DNA from: an uncultured Clostridia bacterium
GTDB taxonomy: Bacteria; Bacillota; Clostridia; TANB77; CAG-508
Assembly (NCBI GenBank): GCA_949155365.1
Contig: CASCUT010000007.1
Coordinates: 1 to 64,000 of the forward strand
DNA length: 64,000 bases
Direction: 5' to 3'
Shown here piece after piece: positions 52,316-61,587 of this stretch. The notes under the pieces were generated by a model. It did not search any database, was not told the origin of the DNA, and was given only the letters and a program-made list of their open reading frames with translations. The position numbers were made by a program, and so were the translations under genes. Position 1 is the stretch's first letter, and every line of letters starts with the position of its first letter.

Positions 52316-53764
52316 GTGAAAAAAATAATTGAAATAATAAAGAAAAAATGGTTAAAAGATACTTTCTTGACCATATTACTAATTGCTATTATTTTTGCTA
52401 TTTATTTTGGAATGAACTATGGAGTAGAAAAATTAAATATAGAAGACTTAGACTTAACAACCGATAAAATTTATTCCATATCCGAAAGTACAAAAACAAA
52501 ATTAGAACATTTGGAAAAAGAGGTTCAAATACAATTAATTAACCTAAAAGATTCCGTATATTTGTTGGATTTTGCCAATAAATATACACAACTAAACCCT
52601 CATATCACAAAAGAACAAATTGATGATTTAACAACAAGACCAGACCTTATGAGTGCCTATGAATTGCAATCAACAGATAGCTTAATTATCATAAAATCAG
52701 GAGAAAAAGAAAGAGCACTTTCACTATACGATTTATATACTTATGACTATACCACTTATGAGCAAATCGATGTGACAGAAGAAGCCATTACGAATGCAAT
52801 CATAGAAGTAACCATAGAAGATAAGCCAAGAATTTATTTTTTAGAAGGACATAATTATTATGATGATTATTATTTCCAACTAATCAAACAAAGTATTAAA
52901 GCAGAAGCAAACGAAGTAGAAAATTTGAATATTTTAACAGCAGGAAGTATTCCAGAAAATTGTGATTGTTTAGTAATTACTACATTAAAAGAAGATATTA
53001 CCGAAATGGAAAAAGACCAATTAATTTCCTATAGTAATCGAGGCGGAAAAATTTTATTACTAGCAGATACCAGTGTGCTAGGAAGTGAAACTCCTAATTT
53101 TAATGCTTTACTAGACTTATATGGATTTTCGATTTCAAGTGGAATTTTAATGGAGCAAGACCCAAATAAAATGATTTACGGGTCACCAGAATTTGTAATT
53201 TCGCAAATAGATAGTAATGTATTAGGTGCCAATACAAAAATGAATATGAATATTTGTGTTATAGCAAGTGGAAAAATTGATTTCAAAGATGAGGAAACAA
53301 GAAACAACTTAGGAGTAAGTTATCAACCAATTGCAACAACCAGTGATAATGCATTCTTAAGAACAAATTTAACTATTTCAAGTACAATTAAGACAAATCA
53401 AGATACAGACAGTCCAAACAGTATCATAGGAGCTTTAGTAACAAGAACATTAGAAGAAAATAAGAAAGCAGAAATGATCGTATATTCTAATGCGATGTTT
53501 GCAACAAATCAACAAATTAATATGAATAACACATATGCGATGTTTGCTAGTAAACTTTGCAATAATGAAGATGCAGTAATTAATTCCGTATCCTATCTAA
53601 CCAAAAGAACAGATACGATTACCATTAGAAAAGATGCAGATAATGTTACTTATACTGTAACACAAAGTCAGCACAATATTATTATGGCAATTATTTTCTT
53701 AGTACCAGTACTTATCATTTTTATAGGAATCGTAGTATGGCAAATCCGTAGAAGAAAAAAATAG
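52316..53764 (+). CDS. GldG-like ABC-associated extracytoplasmic protein
   Basis: 482 aa from GTG 52316. N-terminal span (KDTFLTILLIAIIFAIYFGM), then LTTDKIYSISESTKTKLEHL, PRIYFLEGHNYYDDYYFQLI, GGKILLLADTSVLGSETPNF and a C-terminal span plus basic tail. This is the PF09822-type ABC auxiliary domain of GldG proteins. Operon partner of the two ABC genes; substrate unknown. Confidence 0.88.
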   Translation: MKKIIEIIKKKWLKDTFLTILLIAIIFAIYFGMNYGVEKLNIEDLDLTTDKIYSISESTKTKLEHLEKEVQIQLINLKDSVYLLDFANKYTQLNPHITKEQIDDLTTRPDLMSAYELQSTDSLIIIKSGEKERALSLYDLYTYDYTTYEQIDVTEEAITNAIIEVTIEDKPRIYFLEGHNYYDDYYFQLIKQSIKAEANEVENLNILTAGSIPENCDCLVITTLKEDITEMEKDQLISYSNRGGKILLLADTSVLGSETPNFNALLDLYGFSISSGILMEQDPNKMIYGSPEFVISQIDSNVLGANTKMNMNICVIASGKIDFKDEETRNNLGVSYQPIATTSDNAFLRTNLTISSTIKTNQDTDSPNSIIGALVTRTLEENKKAEMIVYSNAMFATNQQINMNNTYAMFASKLCNNEDAVINSVSYLTKRTDTITIRKDADNVTYTVTQSQHNIIMAIIFLVPVLIIFIGIVVWQIRRRKK

Positions 53765-53775
53765 AATAAATAACC

Positions 53776-53808
53776 AAAACTCTCATACATTGTAATGAGA
53801 GTTTTTTT
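53776..53808 (+). terminator. Terminator of the ABC operon
   Basis: AAAACTCTCAT pairs with ATGAGAGTTTT, followed by T-tract. Confidence 0.9.
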
Positions 53809-53920
53809 ATATTGTAGGAATTTTCGACCGAAGAGAAAAAAGCACCGTACAAGATAATTATGTGAGTTTTAGAAATTGTTTGAGCAAAGTGAAATAGCAT
53901 TTCTTAAATTCGTTTTTTAT
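53809..53920 (+). repeat. Dispersed intergenic repeat, copy A
   Basis: 112 bp, about 80 percent identical to the reverse complement of 58455-58568 with two 1-base gaps. Shared words include TTTTCGACCGAAG, ACAAGATAATT, AGAAATT and AAATTCGTTTTTTA. It holds an imperfect hairpin (TTTTAGAAAT with ATTTCTTAAA). It starts right after a terminator. May be a MITE-like element or a small-RNA/terminator-associated sequence. Confidence 0.75.
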
Positions 53921-53966
53921 GAAAAATTAAAAAAGAAGTTAAAAATCAGATAAAAGGAGACACAAA

Positions 53967-55007
53967 GTGAAAAATAGTAATAAAGTGGTAATGGTTATTA
54001 TAGGAACATTAATTGGGGCTGGTTTTGCCTCAGGAAGAGAAATTTTTCTGTTTTTTATGCAATATGGCTATTTAGGACAACTTGGGATTATCCTTTCGAG
54101 TCTAATAACAGGAATTATCATTTATTTAGTACTAAAAATAGAAAGAAAAGAGCAAATAAATCAATATGCAGAGTTACTAACAACCATAAACGCAAAACAT
54201 AAACATCTTAATCGATGTCTTCATGGAATTGTAAATGCTTTTTTGGTTATTTCCTTTTTTATTATGATAGCAGGATTTAGTGCCTATATGAAACAAGTGT
54301 ATCAACTACCCAATTATCTTTCAAGCACTTTGTTTGTCCTTTTTTGTTATCTCATCTTTCAAAAAAGTTTACAAGGAATGACCAAAATAAATCATTATTT
54401 AGTGCCATTGTTATTGTGTCTTATTCTCTATTTGGGAGTTAAAAATATCCCATACTTAATAGAAAGCAAAGCCATGATAGAAATCGAAACAAAACAAGCT
54501 GGTTTCTTTCTTAGCAGTTTGTTATATGCCAGTTATAATAGTATTATCTTAATTCCTGTTTTAATTACAATGAAACCATACATTCAAACAGAAAAACAAA
54601 GCAAAGCAATTGCTATCCAAAGTAGTATCATTATGATGTTATTATCTTTTTGTATTTATGGATTGCTATTAAAAGGACAATTTTATATTCAGGAATTAGA
54701 ATTACCTTTATTAGAAGTAACACTTCAGTTCGGAAAAGGATATCAATATTTATATGGATTTGTAATTGTTATTTCAATCTTTACATCTGCTATTTCAGCA
54801 GGATATAGTTTTTTGGAAAATGTTAGTAAAGATAAAAAACAATATAAACGAAATTTACAACTAATTTGTCTATTTGGAATTATGATTTCCAATATTGGAT
54901 TTTCAAGCTTAGTACAAATATTATATCCACTATTTGGAGGATTAGGATTGGTACAAATACTATGTATTTGCCATCACAACCAGGATAAAAAGAAGCGCAT
55001 CGGATAA
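53967..55007 (+). CDS. YkvI-like membrane transporter
   Basis: 346 aa, GTG start behind AAAGGAG, about ten spans. VVMVIIGTLIGAGFASGREI is the glycine-rich first helix of APC-superfamily carriers; also FVIVISIFTSAISAGYSFLE. Closest remembered family is YkvI of Bacillus. Substrate unknown. Confidence 0.75.
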   Translation: MKNSNKVVMVIIGTLIGAGFASGREIFLFFMQYGYLGQLGIILSSLITGIIIYLVLKIERKEQINQYAELLTTINAKHKHLNRCLHGIVNAFLVISFFIMIAGFSAYMKQVYQLPNYLSSTLFVLFCYLIFQKSLQGMTKINHYLVPLLLCLILYLGVKNIPYLIESKAMIEIETKQAGFFLSSLLYASYNSIILIPVLITMKPYIQTEKQSKAIAIQSSIIMMLLSFCIYGLLLKGQFYIQELELPLLEVTLQFGKGYQYLYGFVIVISIFTSAISAGYSFLENVSKDKKQYKRNLQLICLFGIMISNIGFSSLVQILYPLFGGLGLVQILCICHHNQDKKKRIG

Positions 55008-55124
55008 CAAACTTTATTAGAAAATCTACTTACAAAACAATCTTCTTAATTATACCAAAATACTCTTGAAAAAAAGAAGAAAAACTGATATAAAAAAAGA
55101 GAAGAGAAAAAATAGGAGTAGAAG

Positions 55125-56297
55125 ATGAAAATAATTGGAATTGATGACCAAGAAGAAAAGAAAAAGGAATTAAATCGAAAAAAGATAGCAATAACAACGA
55201 TTGTTTGTATGGTAATCATTGCTTTTTTTATCTTAGTATGTATCTATATAGCAAATAAACCATTTCATGAATTTGTTGATAAATATGTATTAATGAAACA
55301 TTTAAATGAAAACAATGTAACATCCATTTCATTAGAAGAATCCACTAGCAGTAATATTTATGCCTATGACAAATATATTAGTACATTAGAACAAAATACC
55401 TTAACAGGTTATAATGCTTCTGGAAAAAAAGAATATGAGTTAACAGTAGAAATAAGTAACCCATTAATCGATACCAACAATCGTTTCTTATTAATAGCAG
55501 AAAAAGAAAAGCAAAAAATATATTTAATTTCTGGTAATAGCATTGTTTGGGAAAAAGAATTAGAGGGAAATATTAGTCGAGTTAGTGTTAATAAAAACGG
55601 GTATGTATCTGTTATTTTAACAGGAACTACTTACAAATCGATTATCCAAACTTTTGATGCCACAGGCAATGAAATGTTTAAAACCTATCTAAGAAGTTCT
55701 ATGGCAGTAGATAGTGATATTTCTTATGATAACAAATATTTAAGTTTTGCCCAAATCAGTACAGATGGAACCTTAGTGCAATCTATGATAAAAACAATTG
55801 ATATTCCAAAAGAAACTATTATTTCAACAGTAACATCACCAAGTAATAGTGCTATCTTAAATTTAAAATATCAAGAAGGAAACCGACTAATCTGTATGTA
55901 TGACAATAGTATTTATTGTATCCAAAACGAAAAAAGTGAAGAATTAGTAAACTTTAATCAAGAAAATAAAAAAATAGTATTTGCCGATATTGAACTTGCC
56001 AATTTTATTTTTCACATTACAGAAAAAAATGTGTTGTTAAGGACAGAAAGTACCATTGAACTAACTAATGTAGCAAATGGAAAAACCAATATTTACACAA
56101 TTGATAGTGTAGTAAAAGAAGTTTATGGATATGACAATCATTTAGCCATAAATCTGGGTTCAGAAGTACATTTCATTGGAACCAATGGATGGCTTAAAAA
56201 GAAATACAATTCTAGTCAAGAAGTTAGAAAAATAGTAATGAACAGTAGCTTTGCAGGAATTGTGTATCGAGATAAAATAGAAATTGTAGAATTATAA
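55125..56297 (+). CDS. DUF5711-like membrane-anchored beta-propeller protein
   Basis: 390 aa. N-terminal span (KIAITTIVCMVIIAFFILVC), then repeating beta-blade units of about 45 residues (ENTLTGYNASGKKEYELTVE, SIIQTFDATGNEMFKTYLRS, SMIKTIDIPKETIISTVTSP), i.e. PQQ/WD-like. Recalled as DUF5711, common before cvpA in Clostridia. 12 bp before cvpA, so same operon. Confidence 0.75.
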   Translation: MKIIGIDDQEEKKKELNRKKIAITTIVCMVIIAFFILVCIYIANKPFHEFVDKYVLMKHLNENNVTSISLEESTSSNIYAYDKYISTLEQNTLTGYNASGKKEYELTVEISNPLIDTNNRFLLIAEKEKQKIYLISGNSIVWEKELEGNISRVSVNKNGYVSVILTGTTYKSIIQTFDATGNEMFKTYLRSSMAVDSDISYDNKYLSFAQISTDGTLVQSMIKTIDIPKETIISTVTSPSNSAILNLKYQEGNRLICMYDNSIYCIQNEKSEELVNFNQENKKIVFADIELANFIFHITEKNVLLRTESTIELTNVANGKTNIYTIDSVVKEVYGYDNHLAINLGSEVHFIGTNGWLKKKYNSSQEVRKIVMNSSFAGIVYRDKIEIVEL

Positions 56298-56309
56298 GGA
56301 GGAGAAAAA

Positions 56310-56966
56310 ATGTCAATTATCATTGATTTAATCATTGTAGGAATTTTAGGACTATCTATCTTTTTTGGATACAAAAAAGGTCTAACCAAATGTGTGATAA
56401 AAATATTATCTTTTGTAATAGCGTTAGTAGTAGCATTTATTTTATTTAAACCAGTTAGTAATTTTGTAATAAAAAATACACAGATTGACGATACCATAAA
56501 AGAAGCGGTAATGAATATTGTAAAAGAAGATGTACAAGAAAATGGAAAAGTAAAAGAAGATACCAATCTTCCAGACAGTATGGTAAATTATATCAACGAA
56601 TCGATTGAAAAAGCAGTAGTAGAAGCAAAAACAAATGTAGTAGAAGTAGCAGCAGAAAATATTTCGATTATGACAGTCAATGTAGGGGTGGCCATTTTAC
56701 TATTTATTCTAGTTCGAATTGCCTTAATCTTTGTAAGTGCATTATCAAGTATTATAACAGATTTACCTATCATTAAACAATTTGATAAAGCAGGAGGAAT
56801 TTTGTATGGACTATTAAAAGCACTTGTTATTATCTTTGTTTTATTTGCTTTAATTTCACTAATTAGTCCAATGATAGAACAAACGGGAATTGTAATTGCT
56901 ATTCATAAATCTTTCATCGGAAGTTTATTATATGACCATAATATTTTACTAAATATCCTATTCTAA
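56310..56966 (+). CDS. CvpA-family membrane protein
   Basis: 218 aa, four spans. IIDLIIVGILGLSIFFGYKK is the classic CvpA start, followed by GLTKCVIKILSFVIALVVAF, a hydrophilic insert (about 55-115) and GGILYGLLKALVIIFVLFAL. AAGGAGG upstream. Family linked to colicin V production and envelope stress; exact role unknown. Confidence 0.85.
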   Translation: MSIIIDLIIVGILGLSIFFGYKKGLTKCVIKILSFVIALVVAFILFKPVSNFVIKNTQIDDTIKEAVMNIVKEDVQENGKVKEDTNLPDSMVNYINESIEKAVVEAKTNVVEVAAENISIMTVNVGVAILLFILVRIALIFVSALSSIITDLPIIKQFDKAGGILYGLLKALVIIFVLFALISLISPMIEQTGIVIAIHKSFIGSLLYDHNILLNILF

Positions 56967-56967
56967 C

Positions 56968-57004
56968 AAAAAAGATTGCACGAAATAAAAGTGCAATCTT
57001 TTTT
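56968..57004 (+). terminator. Terminator after cvpA
   Basis: AAAAAAGATTGCAC pairs with GTGCAATCTTTTTT, 14 bp. Confidence 0.92.
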
Positions 57005-57105
57005 CTTAAGATTATCTTTAATCTAAGGAAAAAAGAAAAAAAATATTGCTATTTTTCATGTAATTTGCTATACTTTTACTAGGTTAAAAATAGGAGTGAA
57101 AAAAA

Positions 57106-58458
57106 TTGAAAAAAGAAACAAATGCAAAAGAAAATAAAAGAAATAAGAAAAAAAGTAAAATAAAAGTTGTTTTAAGATTGATATTATTAATACTATTAGT
57201 TGCGTTAATAAGTTATGGTTGCTATTTTGCTTACCAATATTATAGACACACAAGTAAAATGGAAGGAAAAGTGTATGACCCATTATCTGCAACAGCATTA
57301 GGAATTGACCCAGAAAAATTAAAATCGATAGGAAGAATTAATATATTAGTCTTAGGAGAAAGTGGAATTGGAGACGGTTATAAACTAACAGATAGTATTA
57401 TGGTTGCTTCTTATAATCCACAAACACAACAAGCATCTTTATTGTCTATTCCAAGAGATACTTATGTAGGAAAAAGAGACAAAAACACAGCAACACCAAA
57501 TTACTTAGCAAGTTATAAAATGAATGCAGTATATCGCAATGGGACAAACATCGATGAGACAGTAGAGTGTGTTAGTAATTTAACAGGATTAGACCTTGAA
57601 AACTATATTTTAATTGACACAGATGCGATTATTGAAATAGTAGATGCCATTGGGGGAGTAAGGTTTAATGTACCAATCGATATGGATTATGATGATTTAA
57701 ATCAAGATTTACATATCCATTTAAAAGCAGGAGAGCAACTAATTGATGGTGCAAAAGCGGAACAACTACTTCGTTTCCGTCATAACCAAGATATGACAAG
57801 CTATCCAGAAGAGTATGGAGATAATGATATTGGAAGAATGAGAACCCAAAGAGAATTTCTTCAGGAAACAGCAAAACAATTATTAAAAATAGAGAATGTG
57901 CCAAAAGTATTAAATCTATTAGATATTGCATTTAATAATATAAAGACAAACTTAGATATGGAATCATTAAAATACTATATTCCATATATATTCAAATTTA
58001 ATACTTCGAATATTGTTTCTGATGTATTACCAGGGGAAAATGAAAAATGTAATGGAATTTGGATATATACAGCGGACAAAACAAAAACAAAACAAGTGGT
58101 ACAAGATTTATTTACAGATAAAGTATTAGTAGAAGAGGAAGATACCAATACCATTACAAGTAATACCATAACAAGCGAAGAACAAACAGAAAAAGAAATT
58201 ACAATAGAATTATTAAATGGAACAGGAAATGATGAGATTTTAACAGAAGTAAAAGAAAAACTAAAAGAAGAAGGATATGTTATTTCTAAAAGTGGAACAA
58301 CAACGACAACAGCAAAAACCACCATTATTAATAGAACTAGTCAATCTAACAGCATTGCAAAAGATTTAAAATCCATTTTAGAAGTAGGAACGATAACAAG
58401 TGGTTCCAATAACACAAAAGTAGATTTTACAGTTATTATAGGCAATGATTATAAATAA
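57106..58458 (+). CDS. LytR-CpsA-Psr (LCP) cell-wall glycopolymer transferase
   Basis: 450 aa, TTG start behind TAGGAGTG. Basic N-terminus, span LRLILLILLVALISYGCYFA, LCP domain from INILVLGESG (with GDGYKLTDSIMVASYNP, ASLLSIPRDTYV with the phosphate-binding Arg-Asp) through DAIGGVRFNVPIDMDYDD, LLRFRHNQDMT and IGRMRTQREFLQ; C-terminal LytR_C domain (IELLNGTGNDEILTEVKEKL). Attaches teichoic-acid-like polymers to peptidoglycan. Confidence 0.92.
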   Translation: MKKETNAKENKRNKKKSKIKVVLRLILLILLVALISYGCYFAYQYYRHTSKMEGKVYDPLSATALGIDPEKLKSIGRINILVLGESGIGDGYKLTDSIMVASYNPQTQQASLLSIPRDTYVGKRDKNTATPNYLASYKMNAVYRNGTNIDETVECVSNLTGLDLENYILIDTDAIIEIVDAIGGVRFNVPIDMDYDDLNQDLHIHLKAGEQLIDGAKAEQLLRFRHNQDMTSYPEEYGDNDIGRMRTQREFLQETAKQLLKIENVPKVLNLLDIAFNNIKTNLDMESLKYYIPYIFKFNTSNIVSDVLPGENEKCNGIWIYTADKTKTKQVVQDLFTDKVLVEEEDTNTITSNTITSEEQTEKEITIELLNGTGNDEILTEVKEKLKEEGYVISKSGTTTTTAKTTIINRTSQSNSIAKDLKSILEVGTITSGSNNTKVDFTVIIGNDYK

Positions 58459-58568
58459 AAAACGAATTTCAGAAATTGTATTTTGCTTTGCACAAATAAT
58501 TTCTGAAAATTTACAGAATTATCTTGTATGGAGCTTTTCTTCCCTTCGGTCGAAAAATCCTACAATAT
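58455..58568 (-). repeat. Dispersed intergenic repeat, copy B (inverted relative to copy A)
   Basis: 114 bp immediately after the LCP stop. On the minus strand it aligns with 53809-53920 at about 80 percent. Its hairpin TTTCAGAAATT/AATTTCTGAAA is perfect, whereas copy A has one mismatch there, so the pairing is largely preserved between diverged copies. Confidence 0.75.
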
Positions 58569-58608
58569 AAAAATAGGGCTTAGAAAATAAATTTCTAAGT
58601 CCTATTTT
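58569..58608. terminator. Bidirectional terminator between LCP and DacF genes
   Basis: AAAATAGGGCTTAGAAA pairs with TTTCTAAGTCCTATTTT (one G-U) around ATAAA. Serves convergent genes. Confidence 0.88.
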
Positions 58609-58623
58609 GTTTTTTATCTTATT

Positions 58624-59898
58624 TTAACGCTTTTTTCTCGTCTTTTTCTTTTTAGAATTTGAGGACAATAGGCGTGATAAAAAGAAAAGAACGAGTAACA
58701 TGGAAGCAACAGTAAGTATCGTAGTAGAAGTATTTGCTTCTTTCATATCAGAACCAGCTAACAAATTAGAAGAGTATGTATTACCATCAATATCATAGGT
58801 AATTGTTCCAATAACCGTATTTTTGGCAATTGGTGCAACTAGATTAGAAGAGATAGAGACAGTAGGAGTAATGGTATTTATATCCGTATCTTTCTTTAAT
58901 ACTAAAGTGATATTGTCTTGGACGATAACATCTAATTTTTTAGAGAAAATACTAGTATTTGAAACCGTTACTTGTTTTAAAATAGAGTTTTCTTCTTGTA
59001 TATCATGTAGTTTATAATTTGAAAAAGCATAGTCAAATAGATTTTTACAATCAAGATAACGACCGCTTAGCCCATTTTCTGTTCTATCTGCTCCTAAAAT
59101 AACAACAATATATTCTATATCATCTTTTTTCGCACTTGCTACAATACAATCTTTAGCAGGATTGGTGTAACCAGTTTTAATTCCCGTAGTATAAGGATAA
59201 TAATAGTTATCGACCCTATCACGGTCATCTGGTCTAATTAGTTCATTCGTGTTTTTGAAAAATCGATTTGCCTCTGGATATTTATTAGTAGCGGGAAGTG
59301 TATATTGTGTTGTGGAGACGATAGAACGGAAGGTTTCATTTTGCATGGCATAACGTCCCATCAAGGCTAAATCATAAGCAGTAGTAGTATGGTTTTGTGC
59401 ATGAATTCCGTTTGGATTTACAAAATGAGTATGTAAACAACCAAGTTCAGAGGCTTTGGTATTCATCATGGTAGCAAAGCTACTAACAGAACCTGCAATA
59501 TGTTCTGCTAGAACGTTAGCAGCATCATTGGCAGATGGAATTAAAAGAATATGTAGTAATTGGTCAATGGTAAGAACTTCTCCTTCTGATAAATAAGCAT
59601 GAGAGTATCCAACAGGAACACTAAAAATGGCTTCACGGCTAACCGTTGCAGTATCGGATAAGGAGCAGTGTTCTAAAGTTAAAATAGCAGTCATTATTTT
59701 GGTGGTACTAGCTGGTGGAACAATATCATGAGCGCCTTTTTCATAGATAATTTTTCCTGTGGATGCTTCCATTACAATACAATGTGGTGAGTAGGTAGTA
59801 ATCTCTGCAATTTCAGCAAAGGAGGTGGTGAAAGAGAGAGAGAATACAAAAGATAATAAGGTAGTAAATAGTAATAATAAAATTCGTTTTTTGTTCAT
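58624..59898 (-). CDS. dacF: D-alanyl-D-alanine carboxypeptidase (PBP5/DacF type)
   Basis: 424 aa. Signal peptide (RILLLLFTTLLSFVFSLSFT), peptidase S11 motifs in order: PPASTTKIMTAILTLEH with SxxK, IPSANDAANVLAEHIAG with SxN, TGIKTGYTNPAKDCIVAS with KTG. C-terminal PBP5-C beta domain (about 290-375) and a final membrane anchor with basic tail. Trims pentapeptides of peptidoglycan; in Bacillota such enzymes serve growth or spore cortex. Confidence 0.92.
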   Translation of the reverse strand: MNKKRILLLLFTTLLSFVFSLSFTTSFAEIAEITTYSPHCIVMEASTGKIIYEKGAHDIVPPASTTKIMTAILTLEHCSLSDTATVSREAIFSVPVGYSHAYLSEGEVLTIDQLLHILLIPSANDAANVLAEHIAGSVSSFATMMNTKASELGCLHTHFVNPNGIHAQNHTTTAYDLALMGRYAMQNETFRSIVSTTQYTLPATNKYPEANRFFKNTNELIRPDDRDRVDNYYYPYTTGIKTGYTNPAKDCIVASAKKDDIEYIVVILGADRTENGLSGRYLDCKNLFDYAFSNYKLHDIQEENSILKQVTVSNTSIFSKKLDVIVQDNITLVLKKDTDINTITPTVSISSNLVAPIAKNTVIGTITYDIDGNTYSSNLLAGSDMKEANTSTTILTVASMLLVLFFLSRLLSSNSKKKKTRKKR

Positions 59899-60035
59899 TT
59901 TTTTCCTCGTTTCTATTAATTTTATAGGAATAGTTTATGCGTTATACATATTATTTATGTTAGTTATCATACCGTAATTTAAAAAAAAATTCAAGAGGAA
60001 TGGAGAAGAAAGGATAAGAAAAATAAGGAGGTTGA

Positions 60036-60692
60036 ATGATGTTAGAAGAAAAAAGAAAAATGTGGATTGTAGGTGCTATAGGGGTAGTGGTTTTGGTGTT
60101 AGGAATGGTGTATTTTTGGGTAACAGGAGAGAAAGAGGAGTATTTTGTGTTAGAAGGAGAAAATGAGATAAGAAGAGAGAATGGAAATGTGGTGCAAAAT
60201 GAGATGGAAGAAGCGTTAGCAGAAATGGTAGTACATGTTTCAGGACAAGTGGTGAATCCTGGGGTGGTCAAGCTAGAGGAAGGAGCTAGAATAATAGATG
60301 CGATTGAAATGGCTGGTGGAGTAACAGAGGAGGCAGATCTAGAAAAGGTTAATTTAGCGTATTTGCTAGAAGATGCACAGAAGGTCTATATTCCAAGTAA
60401 GAAAGAAAAGATAGAGAGTGCATATGTATTAGAGGGAAGTGGAGAGGAAGCGGTTTTGTTAAATGAAGGGGGGAAATCGAGTAAAAAGGAAGAGAAATTG
60501 ATGATTAATATAAATACAGCAAAAGAAGAGGAATTAGAGAAATTAGATGGAATTGGTAGTAGTATTGCTACTAGAATCGTGAATTATAGGAAAGAAAATG
60601 GGAAATTTAATTCGATTGAAGAGATAAAAAATGTGAGTGGAATAGGAGAGAGTAAGTTTAATAAGATTAAAAATTATATTTATGTAAAATAA
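60036..60692 (+). CDS. comEA: ComEA-like DNA-binding/competence protein
   Basis: 218 aa. N-terminal span (IVGAIGVVVLVLGMVYFWVT), SLBB domain VHVSGQVVNPGVVKLEEGAR then IIDAIEMAGGVTEEADLEKV, and a C-terminal tandem helix-hairpin-helix: ININTAKEEELEKLDGIGSS, IATRIVNYRKENGKFNSIEE, VSGIGESKFNKIKNY. Typical ComEA, receptor for incoming DNA. AAGGAGG upstream. Confidence 0.92.
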   Translation: MMLEEKRKMWIVGAIGVVVLVLGMVYFWVTGEKEEYFVLEGENEIRRENGNVVQNEMEEALAEMVVHVSGQVVNPGVVKLEEGARIIDAIEMAGGVTEEADLEKVNLAYLLEDAQKVYIPSKKEKIESAYVLEGSGEEAVLLNEGGKSSKKEEKLMININTAKEEELEKLDGIGSSIATRIVNYRKENGKFNSIEEIKNVSGIGESKFNKIKNYIYVK

Positions 60693-60765
60693 TTTAATTT
60701 GGACGACAAGCTTCGACAAATAAAAGTAACATAATATGATATACTATTGGCTAGAGGTGATAAAT

Positions 60766-60942
60766 ATGAAAGAAATGTATGAAGAATCTCTACAAATGAT
60801 TAAAGATTTACAAAGGATTCCATCAGAAAGGGAATGGAATAGTATTGCAAAAGAAAAGTGCTTATTGAGTTGGATATCTTTGGAGTATATAGCAAATAGG
60901 AAGTTCTACTGGTTGTGTAGAAAGGTGAGAAGGGCTAGCTAG
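60766..60942 (+). CDS. Small host protein
   Basis: 58 aa from ATG 60766 behind AGAGGTG. YEESLQMIKDLQRIPSEREW, NSIAKEKCLLSWISLEYIAN, FYWLCRKVRRAS. This 'PseReWn.iAk...lLs..SleyI' pattern is seen in small Clostridia proteins and DNA-binding repeats. Function unknown. Confidence 0.6.
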   Translation: MKEMYEESLQMIKDLQRIPSEREWNSIAKEKCLLSWISLEYIANRKFYWLCRKVRRAS

Positions 60943-61059
60943 GGCTAGTCTTTTTTTATAAGAGGTTATAAAATAGGAATATTTTTGGAAATATTGCATA
61001 TATTAGAAGGAGAGGAAGAATAAAAAATGGTGGAAATGTAAAAATATTTTAGGAAAGTG

Positions 61060-61088
61060 TTGACTTTTTTATTGTTTCGAGGTATACT
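61060..61088 (+). promoter_or_regulatory. Promoter of tRNA-fMet
   Basis: TTGACT (61060-61065), 17-bp spacer, TATACT (61083-61088), about 40 bp before the tRNA. Confidence 0.8.
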
Positions 61089-61127
61089 AAGAAAGCAGTA
61101 AAAATTATGTAACACAATTTCATACAT

Positions 61128-61203
<76 letters not shown>

Positions 61204-61209
61204 AACTTC

Positions 61210-61244
61210 AATCACTAGAACTATAACGGTTTTAGTGATTTTTT
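61210..61244 (+). terminator. Terminator after tRNA-fMet
   Basis: AATCACTA (61210-61217) pairs with TAGTGATT (61233-61240), then T-tract. Confidence 0.75.
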
Positions 61245-61587
61245 GTTGCCTTCAATTTGTTTACAATAATGCCATTTTTATACATTGTTATGTCAAATTG
61301 GGTAAAAGTTGGGTAAAATAAGTACCTCAAACTACTTAAAATCTAATAAAAAATCATTAAAATTTTATATTAAACTTACAATGCATAAATATTTATATTT
61401 TAAATTTTTAATACAAAAAGTTGAGCAAATTTAATATAAATAAGTATTGAAAAATATAATAATTTTTAAATTGACAGTAAAAAACTTTTGGGAAAGAGAT
61501 ATGTAATCTCAAAGTTTTCTACTTTTTTTATCGTGAAAATTGTAACAGCTTTTATTTCCGTTTGTGAAAATTAGAAAAAAGTTTAAA
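61245..61587. other. Att-side noncoding region with arm-type repeats
   Basis: No ORF. TTGGGTAAAA occurs twice (about 61299-61318) in direct tandem, the expected form of integrase arm sites. The remainder is A/T-rich with a hairpin-like stretch near 61485-61525 downstream of the integrase stop. Confidence 0.55.
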
